A DNA stretch of 64,000 nucleotides from Streptomyces sp. NA04227 (GCF_013364195.1 NZ_CP054918.1:6995001-7059000), one strand, 5' to 3'. Shown: positions 31,678 through 40,373, counted from the stretch's first letter. Numbers and translations: made by a program. The notes: generated from the letters alone by a model not told the origin.

Positions 31678-32009
31678 GCGGGGCAGCGGTGGCACAGCGC
31701 AGCGCGAGTCTGACCTGGTTCAAGAGCAGCTACAGCGCGGGCGACGGTGGTGAATGCCTCGAAGTGGCCTTGGATTGGCGCAAGTCCACGCACAGTGCTG
31801 GCGACGGCGGCCAGTGCCTAGAAGTAGCCGCCCCTTGGCGCAAGTCCAGCCACTCCAGCGGAGAGGGCGGGGCGTGCCTCGAAATATCCCCTTGCCCTGC
31901 CGCCATCCACATCCGCGACTCCAAAAACAAGTCCGGCCCCATGCTCTCGCTGCCCGCAGCCGCCTGGTCCGCCTTCGTCGGCTACGCGAGCCGGAGCGAG
32001 ATCGCGTAG
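31674..32009 (+). CDS. DUF397 protein with triplicated motif
   Basis: This 111-residue protein is the usual small partner of DUF5753 regulators. The DUF397 core (W-x-K-S-S-x-S-x-g-x-G-x-x-C-L-E-V-A) occurs three times in exact 20-residue steps starting at W15, W35 and W55. The normal ending then follows (AAIHIRDSKNKSGPMLSLPAAAWSAFVGYA). Most relatives have one core, some two. It is translationally coupled to the XRE gene. The function is proposed as antitoxin or regulatory cofactor. Confidence 0.9.
   Translation: MSGAAVAQRSASLTWFKSSYSAGDGGECLEVALDWRKSTHSAGDGGQCLEVAAPWRKSSHSSGEGGACLEISPCPAAIHIRDSKNKSGPMLSLPAAAWSAFVGYASRSEIA
31716..31895. repeat. 3 x 60-bp in-frame repeat in the DUF397 gene
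   Basis: Units at 31716-31775, 31776-31835 and 31836-31895, each coding one 20-residue DUF397 core. The first two have GDGGECLEVA/GDGGQCLEVA and the third EGGACLEIS, so the copies have diverged moderately. Confidence 0.9.
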
Positions 32010-32217
32010 CAGCGGCCCGCGCGTTCGCCGCTGCTCAAGTCGACCCGCACGTACGCGAGTTGGCGGCGAACGCGCTGATGCGTAGCTTCTGTGCGGCTCC
32101 CGTCACGAATGGATCAAGAGGTAACGCTCGGGTAACGGCGACGGGTCGCCAATAACCCACCGATCACGTCACCCGGTCCGACTCGTTGCACAGGGAAAGG
32201 GTTGTACCGGGCGGGTC

Positions 32218-32247
32218 TTGTTCCTTGCCTGAACGGCTTCCTAGCTT
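32218..32247 (+). promoter_or_regulatory. Predicted vegetative promoter of the CDP-alcohol transferase gene
   Basis: TTGTTC (32218-32223), 18-bp spacer, TAGCTT (32242-32247). The transcript would start near 32254 and leave a 32-nt leader before ATG 32286. Confidence 0.5.
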
Positions 32248-32285
32248 GAGGTGAACAGCAGTCGAACACCGGGAAGCTGACCTTC

Positions 32286-33311
32286 ATGCATCGAGACATA
32301 CCGCCCCTCGCCGAGGTGCGCCGCATCACCCAGAAGAAGCGCGACGCCTGGTGGACGGTCATGCTCGTCGATCCGCTCGCCACGCCCCTCGTGCGGCAGG
32401 TCGCCATGCGGACCCGGATCACGCCGAACCAGATCACCTGGGGAGCCTTTGTGCTCGGTCTGGTCTCGGCGGGGTTCTTCGTACTCGGGGACTGGCAGTG
32501 GCTGGTGGCCGGGGCGGTCGTGTACCACCTGAGCTTCGTGCTCGACTGCATGGACGGGAAGGTCGCCCGGCTGACCGGCCAGGGTTCGGTGTTCGGTGCC
32601 TGGCTGGACTTCGTCTTCGACCGGATCCGGGTGATGGCCTGTGCGGTCGCGCTCGCGTACGGCCAGTACGAGCGTACGGGGGAGACGCGCTACATCTGGC
32701 TGGCCGCCGGTGTGGTCTTCCTGGACGGGCTGCGCTACATCAACTCGCTGGAGATCTTCAAGACCCGGCACACCATGCGCAAGCAGATCAAGGCCCGGAT
32801 CAAGGCCGCCCGGCGGGCCGAGGACCAGGCCTCCCTCGCCTTCATGGAAGACCTGCTGCGCGACAACCCGGCCGCCGACATCGAGCAGGACCTCGACGCG
32901 GCGCGCGCGGCGAACCCCGTACCCGACGAGGCTGCGACTCCCGTGCCTGAGGCGGCCGGGCAGCAGGAGCCGGGGGCCGTCGAAGCGAGCGCTCCGGCCA
33001 AGCAGGCCCAAGTGGTCGATCTCCAGCAGGAGTTCAGGCGCAAGTTCCCGGTCTATCTGCGGCTGCGGTCGTTCCTGCTGCGGCACCGGATCCGGCCGCA
33101 TCTGATCAGCGGTATCGAGTTCCAGATGGGCGTCTTCATCGTGGGCCCGCTCTTCGACGCCGTACTCCCGGTGGCGCTCGTCTCCGGGGCGCTGCTCCTC
33201 GTGTTCGAACTCGCCATCATCTACAAGCTGTTGCTCTCCACCCGCGACTTCGCCCGTACCCTCGACTCCTTCGACCGCCCCGAGCCGGCAGAGGTCACCG
33301 TCGCGGCCTGA
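32286..33311 (+). CDS. CDP-alcohol phosphatidyltransferase family protein
   Basis: This 341-residue integral membrane enzyme carries the CDP-alcohol transferase signature D-x2-D-G-x2-A-R-x8-G-x3-D-x3-D in LDCMDGKVARLTGQGSVFGA, then WLDFVFDRIRV (first Asp about residue 87). Membrane segments include ITWGAFVLGLVSAGFFVLGDW and two near the C-terminus. A charged 90-residue insert (about 160-245, Glu/Ala/Pro-rich) separates the catalytic half from the last membrane helices. It would join a CDP-activated lipid and an alcohol to make a phospholipid or phospholipid-like product; the acceptor is unknown. It is monocistronic with its own promoter. Confidence 0.88.
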   Translation: MHRDIPPLAEVRRITQKKRDAWWTVMLVDPLATPLVRQVAMRTRITPNQITWGAFVLGLVSAGFFVLGDWQWLVAGAVVYHLSFVLDCMDGKVARLTGQGSVFGAWLDFVFDRIRVMACAVALAYGQYERTGETRYIWLAAGVVFLDGLRYINSLEIFKTRHTMRKQIKARIKAARRAEDQASLAFMEDLLRDNPAADIEQDLDAARAANPVPDEAATPVPEAAGQQEPGAVEASAPAKQAQVVDLQQEFRRKFPVYLRLRSFLLRHRIRPHLISGIEFQMGVFIVGPLFDAVLPVALVSGALLLVFELAIIYKLLLSTRDFARTLDSFDRPEPAEVTVAA

Positions 33312-33317
33312 GCGTCC

Positions 33318-33366
33318 TCGGCACGGCCGCGCCACCCCTCGTAGGGGCTCAGGCGAGCCGTGCCGA
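33318..33366. terminator. Terminator between convergent genes
   Basis: TCGGCACGGC (33318-33327) pairs with GCCGTGCCGA (33357-33366). A smaller CCCCT/AGGGG hairpin lies inside. It separates the stops at 33311 and 33402. Confidence 0.6.
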
Positions 33367-33401
33367 ACCGGCGACCGCCGCACCGGGGGCCCAACGGCGG
33401 C

Positions 33402-34337
33402 TCAGGACACGGCTGTTGCGGCGCGGAAGGCGCTGGGGCTCAGGCCCCGATGGCGTTTGAAGGCGGCGCTGAAACCGAAGGCATCGGCGTAGCCGACGGA
33501 CTTGGCGATCTGGGCGAGGGAGGAGTCGGTGTCGGACAGGAGCGCCTCGGCCTCGTTCATACGGCACTCGGTGAGGTACGTCAGCGGCGGACGGCCCATC
33601 ACCTCGGTGAAGCGTTTGGCGAACAGCGCCCGGGAGACACCGGATTCGGCGGCGAGCGCCGCCACCGTCCACCTCCCGAACGGCCGGGCGTGGAAGGCTT
33701 GGAGGGCGGGGGCGAGAATCGGGTCGGCCAGGCCGCGGTACCAGTCCGGGGCCTCCGAGCCCGCCCGCTCGAACCAGGTGCGCAGCGTGCACACCAGGGC
33801 CCAGTCGAGGAGCCGGTCCATCAGGGCCTGGGACCCTGCCGTGCGCAGCGCGGCGTCGGCGGCGGCCGTCTCCAGCCAGGTGCAGACCTCGGTGTCCTCG
33901 TTGATCACGAGTACCGGCGGCAGGGCGCGGAGCAGTCGTTCGTGGCGGCGGCCCGAGGCGCGGTAGGCGCCCACGATCAGTGCGGTCGCTCCGTCCGGTT
34001 CGTTGCCCCAGCGGATGCCGCCGAGGTCCTGAGCAGTGCATTCGGCATCCGCCGCGAAGCACGCGATCTCGTACTCGACGTGCGGGCGGTCGAGGGTGGC
34101 CGACCGGTCCACCAGGTGAAAGGTGCCGGAGCTGCGCACGATGGCCGTGTCGCCGACGCCGACCTTGCGTTCGGAGCCGTCGGGCAGCAGCAGGATGCCG
34201 CCGCCCCGCAGCACGCTGACCATCGTGAGCGGGGCGCCGTCGGCGAAGCGGATGGTCCAGGGCGCTTCAAGGACGGCGTGGCTGACGACCGAGCCCTCGG
34301 CCCGGATGCCGCTGAGTAGCGAACTCAAAGGATCCAT
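33402..34337 (-). CDS. AraC-family regulator (cupin_6 type)
   Basis: This 311-residue regulator has an N-terminal cupin (APWTIRFADGAPLTMVSVLRGGGILLLPDGSERKVGVGDTAIVRSSG) and a C-terminal AraC double HTH (RWTVAALAAESGVSRALFAKRFTEVMGRPPLTYLTECRMNEAEALL ... SSLAQIAKSVGYADAFGFSAAFKRHRGLSPSAFR). It is divergent from the NAD(P)H oxidoreductase gene at 34451, its likely target. A -10-like TACGCT (34345-34350) lies 7 nt upstream of its ATG. It is a paralogue of the AraC protein at 56204, which has the same length class and the same arrangement. Confidence 0.9.
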   Translation of the reverse strand: MDPLSSLLSGIRAEGSVVSHAVLEAPWTIRFADGAPLTMVSVLRGGGILLLPDGSERKVGVGDTAIVRSSGTFHLVDRSATLDRPHVEYEIACFAADAECTAQDLGGIRWGNEPDGATALIVGAYRASGRRHERLLRALPPVLVINEDTEVCTWLETAAADAALRTAGSQALMDRLLDWALVCTLRTWFERAGSEAPDWYRGLADPILAPALQAFHARPFGRWTVAALAAESGVSRALFAKRFTEVMGRPPLTYLTECRMNEAEALLSDTDSSLAQIAKSVGYADAFGFSAAFKRHRGLSPSAFRAATAVS

Positions 34338-34385
34338 GGCCGCCAGCGTAGACGAACTCCTATGCGGCGGAGCGTTTCTCCCATG

Positions 34386-34401
34386 GATCATCCAAATGAT
34401 C
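34386..34401. promoter_or_regulatory. Inverted repeat in AraC/oxidoreductase intergenic region
   Basis: GATCATCCAAATGATC: perfect 6-bp arms with a 4-nt centre, midway between two divergent starts. A good operator candidate for control of both genes. Confidence 0.45.
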
Positions 34402-34450
34402 ACGGGTGTACTGGACGTGTCGCACCGACCGAGACCAGCCAGGAGAAACC

Positions 34451-35131
34451 GTGTCGCACCCCAGCACCGCTGCCAGGACCGCACTTGTGGTCGTCGCACA
34501 CCACCGGACCGACTCCCTCACCGCGCACACCGCCCGCCGTACCGCCGCGCGACTGGAGAGCGCCGGATACCGCGTCGACCTGCTCGACCTGCAGGCCGAG
34601 GGCTTCGACCCGCGGATGAACGCGGCGGACCAGCCGGACTGGGGCAACCGGGAGAAGCCGTACTCGGACGAGGTCCAGGCCCATATGCGGCGTGTTCTCG
34701 ATGCCGACCTCGTCGTCGCCGTGTTCCCCGTGTACTGGCAGAGCGTGCCCGCCCTCCTCAAGGGCTGGATCGATCGCGTGTGGAACTACGGATTCGCCTA
34801 CGGCCGCAGCAAGCCCCGCCTCGCGGGCAAGCGCATGCTGTGGCTGGGCCTGGCCGGTGCCACCTCCGACGATGCCATCATCGAGGGAATGCAGTCCGTT
34901 CTGGAGACCAACCTGAACGAGGGCATCGCCTACTACTGCGGATTCGCCCACTCCTCCGTCGCCCTGCTCCCCGACGCGGAGGAGCGCCCCCAGCGCATCG
35001 ACGCCGAGGGCAATCTGCTGGTCGGCGACGCGGTCGCGGGAGCCGAACGGGACGTGCAGTACGCCGAGTTCGACCGCCGCGCGCACCAGGCCGTGGAAGA
35101 GTTCCTCGCGGCGGAACCGGTGGCGGTCTGA
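34451..35131 (+). CDS. NAD(P)H-dependent oxidoreductase, flavodoxin-2 family
   Basis: This 226-residue flavoenzyme of the MdaB/NQO type has the FMN/FAD-binding start ALVVVAHHRTDSLTAHTARRTAARL, DLQAEGFDPRMNAADQ, the conserved LVVAVFPVYWQSVPALLKGWIDRVWNYGFAY (flavin-ring contact region) and KRMLWLGLAGATSDD. Enzymes of this family reduce quinones or electrophiles by two electrons. GTG 34451 follows AGGAG by 5 nt. It is divergent from and probably controlled by the AraC regulator at 33402. A very strong terminator follows. Confidence 0.88.
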   Translation: MSHPSTAARTALVVVAHHRTDSLTAHTARRTAARLESAGYRVDLLDLQAEGFDPRMNAADQPDWGNREKPYSDEVQAHMRRVLDADLVVAVFPVYWQSVPALLKGWIDRVWNYGFAYGRSKPRLAGKRMLWLGLAGATSDDAIIEGMQSVLETNLNEGIAYYCGFAHSSVALLPDAEERPQRIDAEGNLLVGDAVAGAERDVQYAEFDRRAHQAVEEFLAAEPVAV

Positions 35132-35167
35132 GAACGGACACGGACACGGGCGCACGCGCCGGACGCA

Positions 35168-35214
35168 AACGCAGTGGTGCGTGGCGGTCAACTCCCGCCA
35201 CGCACCACTGCGTT
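35168..35214. terminator. Very strong bidirectional terminator
   Basis: Perfect 20-bp stem (35168-35187 with 35195-35214) and 7-nt loop between convergent stops at 35131 and 35253. The outermost pairs are A-T, giving a short U-run on both strands. Confidence 0.85.
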
Positions 35215-35252
35215 GTCCGTTACGCGTTACCTGAATCCGCGCGTTCGGTTTC

Positions 35253-37520
35253 TCAGACCCCGACCCTGTCGTCGTACGCCGCCGGGTTGACCGGAGGCGC
35301 TACCGCCACCGGGGTCTCCGGCTCGTCGTGCGTCAGGTCCGGCAGGCGCTCCATCCACTTGGGGAAGTACCAGTTGCGCTCGCCGAGCATGGCCATCACG
35401 GCCGGGAGCAGGACACCCCGGATGACGGTGGCGTCGATGAGGACCGCCGCGGCCAGGCCCACACCCATCTGCTTCATGGACTGCATGGACAGCGTGCCGA
35501 AGATCGCGAACACCGCCACCATGATGACCGCCGCGCTGGTCACGACGCCCGCGGTGGTGACCACACCGTGGGTGATCGCGTCCTTGGTGTTGCGGCCGCG
35601 CATCTTCGCCTCGCGGATCCGGGAGACCACGAACACGTGGTAGTCCATCGAGAGTCCGAAGAGGATGACGAAGAGGAACAGCGGCAGCCAGGCCACGATC
35701 GCGCCGACGCCCTCGGCCCCGACCAGTCCGGCGCCCCAGCCGTGCTGGAAGACCGCCACCAGGATTCCGTACGCCGCGCCCACCGAGAGCAGGTTCAGCG
35801 CGATCGAGGTGAGGGCGATCGTCAGCGAGCGGAAGCAGAGCAGCATCAGGATGAAGGCGAAGACCACCACGAAGACGAAGACCGGGGCGACCGACTCACC
35901 GAGCTGGTCGTTGAAGTCCTTCGATCCCGCGACCTGTCCGGTGACCGGGGCTTCCAGGCCCTCCACCTTTTCGAGGGTCGCCGGGCGTACCTCGTCGCGG
36001 ATGACCGTCAGGCTGTCCTCGGCCTTGTCCATGTCCGAGCCGCCGATCAGCGGCACGTAGAGGAAGGCGATGTTCTCCTTCTCGTGGACCTTGACGTCGA
36101 CCGGGCCGTGCGAGGCGCCGGACTTGACGGCTTCCTTCTTGAAGTCGTCGATCGCGGCCTTGACGGCCGGTGCCTTGATGTCGTCGGCCTTGACGACCAC
36201 CTCGGCGGGGTCCGAGCCGCCCGGGAAGGCGTCGTTGAGCCGGTTGTACGTGGCCACGATCGGCAGGTCGTCGCCGAACTCCTGGTCCAGGGTGAGCTGT
36301 TGGGTCTTCATCCCGAGGGCGGGCGCGGCGATCGCGAGCAGCGCGCCGGTGGCGACGACCAGCGAGATGGCGGGCTTGGCCAGAACGACCCGGAGCACCG
36401 CGCTCCACACCCGGCTCCCGTTGTTGCCGCTCTCGGCCTTCTTCTTGGCGCGGCGGCCGAGGAAGGGCAGGCGGCCCTTCTCGACGCGGTCGCCGAGCAG
36501 GGAGAGCATCGCCGGGAGCACCGTCACCGAACCGACCATGGCCACCGCGACCACCATCAGGGAGGCCAGGCCCATCGCCTCGAACTCGGCGATACCGGTG
36601 AAGAGCATGCCCGCCATGGCGACGCAGACCGTGACACCGGAGACGATCACGGCCCGGCCACTGGTGGCGGCGGCGATGCGCAGCGCCGTCTCGGGGTCGC
36701 GGCCGGCGGCGCGCTCCTCGCGCTCACGGCGCACGTAGAAGAGGCAGTAGTCGACGCCCACTGCCATACCGACGAGCAGCATCACGGAGTTGGCGGACTC
36801 GCTCATCGGCGAAACATGGCTGACCAGGCCCATCAGACCCATCGTCGCCATGATCGCGGTGACGGCGAGCGCGACGGGCAGCAGCGCCGCGACGAGCGCG
36901 CCGAAGGCGATGAGCAGGATGCCGAGCGCGACCGGCACGGCCGAGTACTCGGCCTGCTTGAAGTCGTCACCGAACGCGTCGTCGAAGGTCTTGGTCATGC
37001 TCGCGCCGCCGATCTCCTCGATCCGCAGCGTCTTGTGGTCGTCCTGGACCTTCGCGACCGCGTCGAGCACCGGCTCGACCCGGTCACCGGCGGTGTCGGG
37101 ATCCCCGCGCATGTCGAACTGGACGAGCGCGCTGCGCTTGTCCTTGGAGACGGTGCCCGTCTCGTACGGGGAGGCGACGTCGGCGACCTTGCCGGTGGCG
37201 TCGACGGCCTTCATCACCGAGTCGACCGCCTTGCGGAACTCGGGGTCGTCGGCCTTCGGGCCGCCGTCCTTGGCCTGGATCAGAACCTTCTCGCTGGTCG
37301 GTTCGTCGATCCCCGCGTCCTCGGCGATCTGAGCGGCGCGACTCGTCTCACCGCTGATCTGGTCGCTGTCCTTGACCATTTCGGTGCCCGCGGCCCCGCC
37401 GAGTCCCATCGACAGCACGACGAAGAGGACCCAGATCCCCACCGCGGCCCAGCGGTGCCGCGCACTCCAGCCACCGGCGCGTGCCGCGACGCCGCGGACC
37501 CGCCCATCCTTGTTGCCCAT
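35253..37520 (-). CDS. MMPL-family RND transporter
   Basis: This 755-residue membrane protein has two repeats of one membrane helix, a large extracytoplasmic loop and five helices. The first helix is WAAVGIWVLFVVLSMGLGGAAG. The first bundle contains SVMLLVGMAVGVDYCLFYVRREREERAAG, with the conserved Asp-Tyr. The second has LFLFVILFGLSMDYHVFVVSRIREAKMRG and EAITHGVVTTAGVVTSAAVIMV-like helices. The D-Y dyads form the proton relay of MMPL exporters of lipids or drugs. The cargo is unknown. It begins at ATG 37520 and diverges from the subtilisin gene. Confidence 0.9.
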   Translation of the reverse strand: MGNKDGRVRGVAARAGGWSARHRWAAVGIWVLFVVLSMGLGGAAGTEMVKDSDQISGETSRAAQIAEDAGIDEPTSEKVLIQAKDGGPKADDPEFRKAVDSVMKAVDATGKVADVASPYETGTVSKDKRSALVQFDMRGDPDTAGDRVEPVLDAVAKVQDDHKTLRIEEIGGASMTKTFDDAFGDDFKQAEYSAVPVALGILLIAFGALVAALLPVALAVTAIMATMGLMGLVSHVSPMSESANSVMLLVGMAVGVDYCLFYVRREREERAAGRDPETALRIAAATSGRAVIVSGVTVCVAMAGMLFTGIAEFEAMGLASLMVVAVAMVGSVTVLPAMLSLLGDRVEKGRLPFLGRRAKKKAESGNNGSRVWSAVLRVVLAKPAISLVVATGALLAIAAPALGMKTQQLTLDQEFGDDLPIVATYNRLNDAFPGGSDPAEVVVKADDIKAPAVKAAIDDFKKEAVKSGASHGPVDVKVHEKENIAFLYVPLIGGSDMDKAEDSLTVIRDEVRPATLEKVEGLEAPVTGQVAGSKDFNDQLGESVAPVFVFVVVFAFILMLLCFRSLTIALTSIALNLLSVGAAYGILVAVFQHGWGAGLVGAEGVGAIVAWLPLFLFVILFGLSMDYHVFVVSRIREAKMRGRNTKDAITHGVVTTAGVVTSAAVIMVAVFAIFGTLSMQSMKQMGVGLAAAVLIDATVIRGVLLPAVMAMLGERNWYFPKWMERLPDLTHDEPETPVAVAPPVNPAAYDDRVGV

Positions 37521-37950
37521 TTCGGGCTCGCCCCCTAGTTCTGCGTGTACGGCACCGCGCCGCCACCTTCACGAAAAACTTATGGCCAGGAGGCTGCCCA
37601 CTCGTCGTACCGGCAGGTGAACCCTGGTGGTCGTTCCTACTCCTGAGGGAGTGGCCAATTCCGTACGGGGTGGGATCACGGCCCCTTACACGTAAAGGGC
37701 GCGGGGGCGAGTGCGGCCCCGAACATCACAGTGACCCGACGACAGGCCGTCGATATGCGTGGTTCGCACCTTTTGTTATTACAGCTACTTGTTGAAGGTG
37801 TCACAGCTGCATGTAGGTCTTGATCTGTTCCCGACATTCGGTCAGGGTTTCGTCCCAACACCCGGAGTTACTCCGGGAGTACGAGGAATGCGGCAGCGCA
37901 GCTTCCGTACTCCTCGATCCCCCCACATCACCACGAGGAGACACCTCTTC
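37521..37950. other. Divergent promoter region of MmpL and protease genes
   Basis: 430 bp, relatively AT-rich around 37770-37830, with ACAGCT at 37781 and 37803. TTGAAG (37792-37797) and TAGGTC (37814-37819) may be a protease promoter with a 16-bp spacer. CCCGGAGTTACTCCGGG (37861-37877) is a perfect palindrome in the protease leader. No protein gene is supported here. Confidence 0.45.
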
Positions 37951-39159
37951 ATGGCTATTCAGAAGCGCTCCCTCAAGCTGACCGCCGCCATCGCCACCGC
38001 CGGCATGGCCGTCGGCGTCTCCGTCTTCGCCGGTTCGGTCGCCGGTGCGGCCACCCCGGCCGAGGGCAAGGTCTACGGCACGCAGGCCAAGGGCGCGATC
38101 AAGGGCAACTACATCGTCATGCTCAAGGGCGGCCAGAGCGTCAAGGCCGCCTCCGAGGGCAAGGACCTCGCCAAGGAGTACGGCGGCACCTTCAAGCGCG
38201 GCTTCGACTCCGCGGTCAACGGCTTCTCGGCCACCGGCCTGAGCCAGACCGAGGCCAAGCGTCTCGCGGCCGACCCGGCCGTCGAGAAGGTCGTCCAGAG
38301 CCACAAGTTCACCATCAGTGCCACGCAGGACAACCCGCCGTCCTGGGGCATCGACCGCATCGACCAGGCCGACGGCCCGGCCGACAGCAAGTACAACTAC
38401 CCCGACGCCGCCGGTGAGGGCGTCACCGCGTACGTCATCGACACCGGTGTGCGGGTGACGCACAAGGACTTCGAGGACCGCGCCAAGTCCGGCTTCGACG
38501 CCATCGACAACGACGACGACGCCAACGACGAGCACGGTCACGGCACGCACGTGGCGGGCACCATCGCCGGTGCCGCGCACGGCGTTGCCAAGAAGGCCAA
38601 CATCGTCGCGGTCCGCGTCCTCGACGCCAACGGCTCGGGCACCACCGAGCAGGTCGTCGCGGGCATCGACTGGGTCACCGAGAACCACGAGGGCCCCTCG
38701 GTCGCCAACATGAGCCTCGGCGGCGGCGCCGACGAGGCCCTGGACGCGGCCGTGAAGAAGTCGATCGAGTCCGGCGTGACCTACGCGGTCGCCGCCGGCA
38801 ACGAGTCCTCCCCGACCGAGGGTTCGCCCGCCCGCGTCCAGGAGGCCCTGACCGTCGCCTCCAGCACCAAGGACGACGAGCAGTCGGACTTCTCCAACTA
38901 CGGCGAGGTCGTGGACATCTACGCCCCGGGCACCGACATCACGTCCGCCTGGGCCGAGAGCGACGACGCCACCAACACCATCTCGGGTACCTCGATGGCC
39001 ACCCCGCACGTCGCGGGTGCGGCCGCCCTGTACCTCGGTGCCAACGGTGAGGCCGCCCCGGCGGACGTCGCCAAGGCGCTCGTCGACGGTGCCACCCCGG
39101 ACAAGATCACCAACCCGGGCGAGGGCACCCCGAACAAGCTCCTGAAGATCGTCGAGTAG
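37951..39159 (+). CDS. Secreted subtilisin-like serine protease (S8)
   Basis: This 402-residue exoprotease has a Sec signal at residues about 1-31, an I9 propeptide chaperone (about 32-122: GNYIVMLKGGQSVKAASEGKD ... GFSATGLSQTEAKRLAADPAVEKVVQ) and a peptidase S8 domain. The catalytic triad is visible: D164 in AYVIDTGV, H197 in HGHGTHVAG and S348 in GTSMATPHVAG. The oxyanion Asn is in AAGNESS. It belongs to the proteinase K/aqualysin-like group. Codon choice is almost purely C/G-ending, suggesting high expression. ATG 37951 follows GAGGAG. Two hairpins follow the gene. Confidence 0.95.
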   Translation: MAIQKRSLKLTAAIATAGMAVGVSVFAGSVAGAATPAEGKVYGTQAKGAIKGNYIVMLKGGQSVKAASEGKDLAKEYGGTFKRGFDSAVNGFSATGLSQTEAKRLAADPAVEKVVQSHKFTISATQDNPPSWGIDRIDQADGPADSKYNYPDAAGEGVTAYVIDTGVRVTHKDFEDRAKSGFDAIDNDDDANDEHGHGTHVAGTIAGAAHGVAKKANIVAVRVLDANGSGTTEQVVAGIDWVTENHEGPSVANMSLGGGADEALDAAVKKSIESGVTYAVAAGNESSPTEGSPARVQEALTVASSTKDDEQSDFSNYGEVVDIYAPGTDITSAWAESDDATNTISGTSMATPHVAGAAALYLGANGEAAPADVAKALVDGATPDKITNPGEGTPNKLLKIVE

Positions 39160-39183
39160 TCATCCGGCTCACTCGGCAGGAGC

Positions 39184-39243
39184 GGATCGAGCACCAACCG
39201 ATCCACTGCCAGAAGATCCGGCATCAACGGATCGAGCACAGCT
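39184..39243. repeat. 4 x 15-bp degenerate repeat after the protease gene
   Basis: GATC recurs at exactly 15-bp steps (39185, 39200, 39215, 39230). Units 1 and 4 share GGATCGAGCAC; units 2 and 3 are more diverged. It begins 25 bp after the protease stop. Confidence 0.7.
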
Positions 39244-39251
39244 GAAACCGG

Positions 39252-39280
39252 GCGGCCCGGGGAGTTGATCTCCGGGCCGC
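39252..39280 (+). terminator. First terminator after the protease gene
   Basis: GCGGCCCGG (39252-39260) pairs with CCGGGCCGC (39272-39280), extended inward by G-T, G-C and A-T pairs. Confidence 0.65.
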
Positions 39281-39293
39281 ACCGGCCAGGACG

Positions 39294-39332
39294 GCGGCCG
39301 TCGCGCCCGCCCCCACGGGGCGCGACGGCCGC
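39294..39332 (+). terminator. Second terminator after the protease gene
   Basis: Perfect 15-bp stem (39294-39308 with 39318-39332), 9-nt loop, followed by TTCTC. Confidence 0.7.
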
Positions 39333-39385
39333 TTCTCGCGTTTCCGGCACGTTCCCGGCCGCCGGGCGGTCGCTATCGTGTGCGC

Positions 39386-39931
39386 ATGACGCTCTACGCG
39401 GCGCTGTTGCGCGGTATCAACGTGGGCGGCAGCAAGAAGCTGCCGATGGCCGAACTCCGGGACCTGCTCGGCGAGTTGGGGCACGGCGACGTACGGACGC
39501 ATCTGCAGAGCGGCAATGCCGTCTTCAGCAGCGACGACAGCGATCCGGACGCACTCGCCGCCGCACTGGAGAAGGCCATCGCCGCCCGGTTCGGCTTCGA
39601 CGTCGGCTGTCTGGTCCGTGACCACGGCTACTTGCAGGGCATCGTGGACGCCTGCCCGTTCCCCGCCGACTCGCTGGAGGGCAAGCAACTGCACGTCACG
39701 TACTTCTCCGCGGACCCGGACCCGGAGCGCTTCGCCGGGATCGACACGGCCCGCTACCTGCCCGAGGAATTCCGTCTCGGCGACCGTGCCCTGTACCTCT
39801 ACGCCCCCGAGGGCCTCGGCAAGTCCACGCTGGCGCCGGTGCTTTCACGCCCCGCCGTCACCAAGGGGCTGATCGCGACCAGCCGCAACTGGAACACGGT
39901 CAGCAAGCTCGCGGAACTCACGCATGGCTGA
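39386..39931 (+). CDS. DUF1697 family protein
   Basis: This 181-residue cytosolic protein shows the complete DUF1697 pattern: MTLYAALLRGINVGGSKKLPMAELRDLL, THLQSGNAVFSSDDSD, a central HVTYFSADPDPERF strand and the C-terminal VTKGLIATSRNWNTVSKLAEL. The family occurs widely in bacteria, with a structure solved but no known role. TATCGT at 39374-39379 ends 6 nt before the ATG, and no ribosome site is present, hinting at a leaderless mRNA. Its stop overlaps the next start by 8 bp. Confidence 0.88.
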   Translation: MTLYAALLRGINVGGSKKLPMAELRDLLGELGHGDVRTHLQSGNAVFSSDDSDPDALAAALEKAIAARFGFDVGCLVRDHGYLQGIVDACPFPADSLEGKQLHVTYFSADPDPERFAGIDTARYLPEEFRLGDRALYLYAPEGLGKSTLAPVLSRPAVTKGLIATSRNWNTVSKLAELTHG

Positions 39932-40307
39932 GGGGAGTTCGGCGGTCGACGCCGCGATCGAGAGGGAGATCCGCCTGCTCGATCCCGAGGTGCGCAGCTC
40001 GCCGCGGCTCGTCGGTGACCTGCTGCACGCGGAGTTCACCGAGTTCGGCGCCTCCGGGCGGGTCTGGGACCGGGAGGGGATCATCGCCCTGCTGGCCGCC
40101 GAGGCCGAGGCCGAGCCCGACGCCCGGCCGGTCACGATCACGTTCACCGCGATGAAGGGCGAACAGCTCGCCCCCGACCTGGTCCACCTCACCTTCGACA
40201 CAGACGCCAACGGCCGCCGCGCGCACCGCAGTTCACTGTGGCGGCATACGTCCGAGGGATGGCTGCTGTACTTCCATCAGGCCACGTTGTTCGTACCGGG
40301 GGAGTAG
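39924..40307 (+). CDS. NTF2/SnoaL-like (DUF4440) protein
   Basis: This 127-residue single-domain protein of the NTF2-like fold runs AIEREIRLLDPEVRSSPRLVGDLLHAEFTEFGASGRVWDREGIIALLA, then VTITFTAMKGEQLAPDLVHLTFDTDANG and SSLWRHTSEGWLLYFHQATLF. The pattern 'L-x-x-x-F-x-E-x-G-x-S-G-x-x-x-x-R' plus 'W-x-L-x-F-H-Q-x-T' is usual for DUF4440. Function is unknown. The start at 39924 lies within the DUF1697 gene, so the pair is coupled. Confidence 0.85.
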   Translation: MAEGSSAVDAAIEREIRLLDPEVRSSPRLVGDLLHAEFTEFGASGRVWDREGIIALLAAEAEAEPDARPVTITFTAMKGEQLAPDLVHLTFDTDANGRRAHRSSLWRHTSEGWLLYFHQATLFVPGE

Positions 40308-40373
40308 CCGATACCGTCCCCTACCCCTACGGGAAGAGGCGCACTCGCTCAGGGGAGTCCGCGCGGCAGGCGC

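Noticed and set aside
35328..37538. Long plus-strand open frame opposite the MmpL gene
   Set aside because: His/Arg/Asp-rich composition of a reverse-complement shadow; the minus strand shows clear MmpL motifs.
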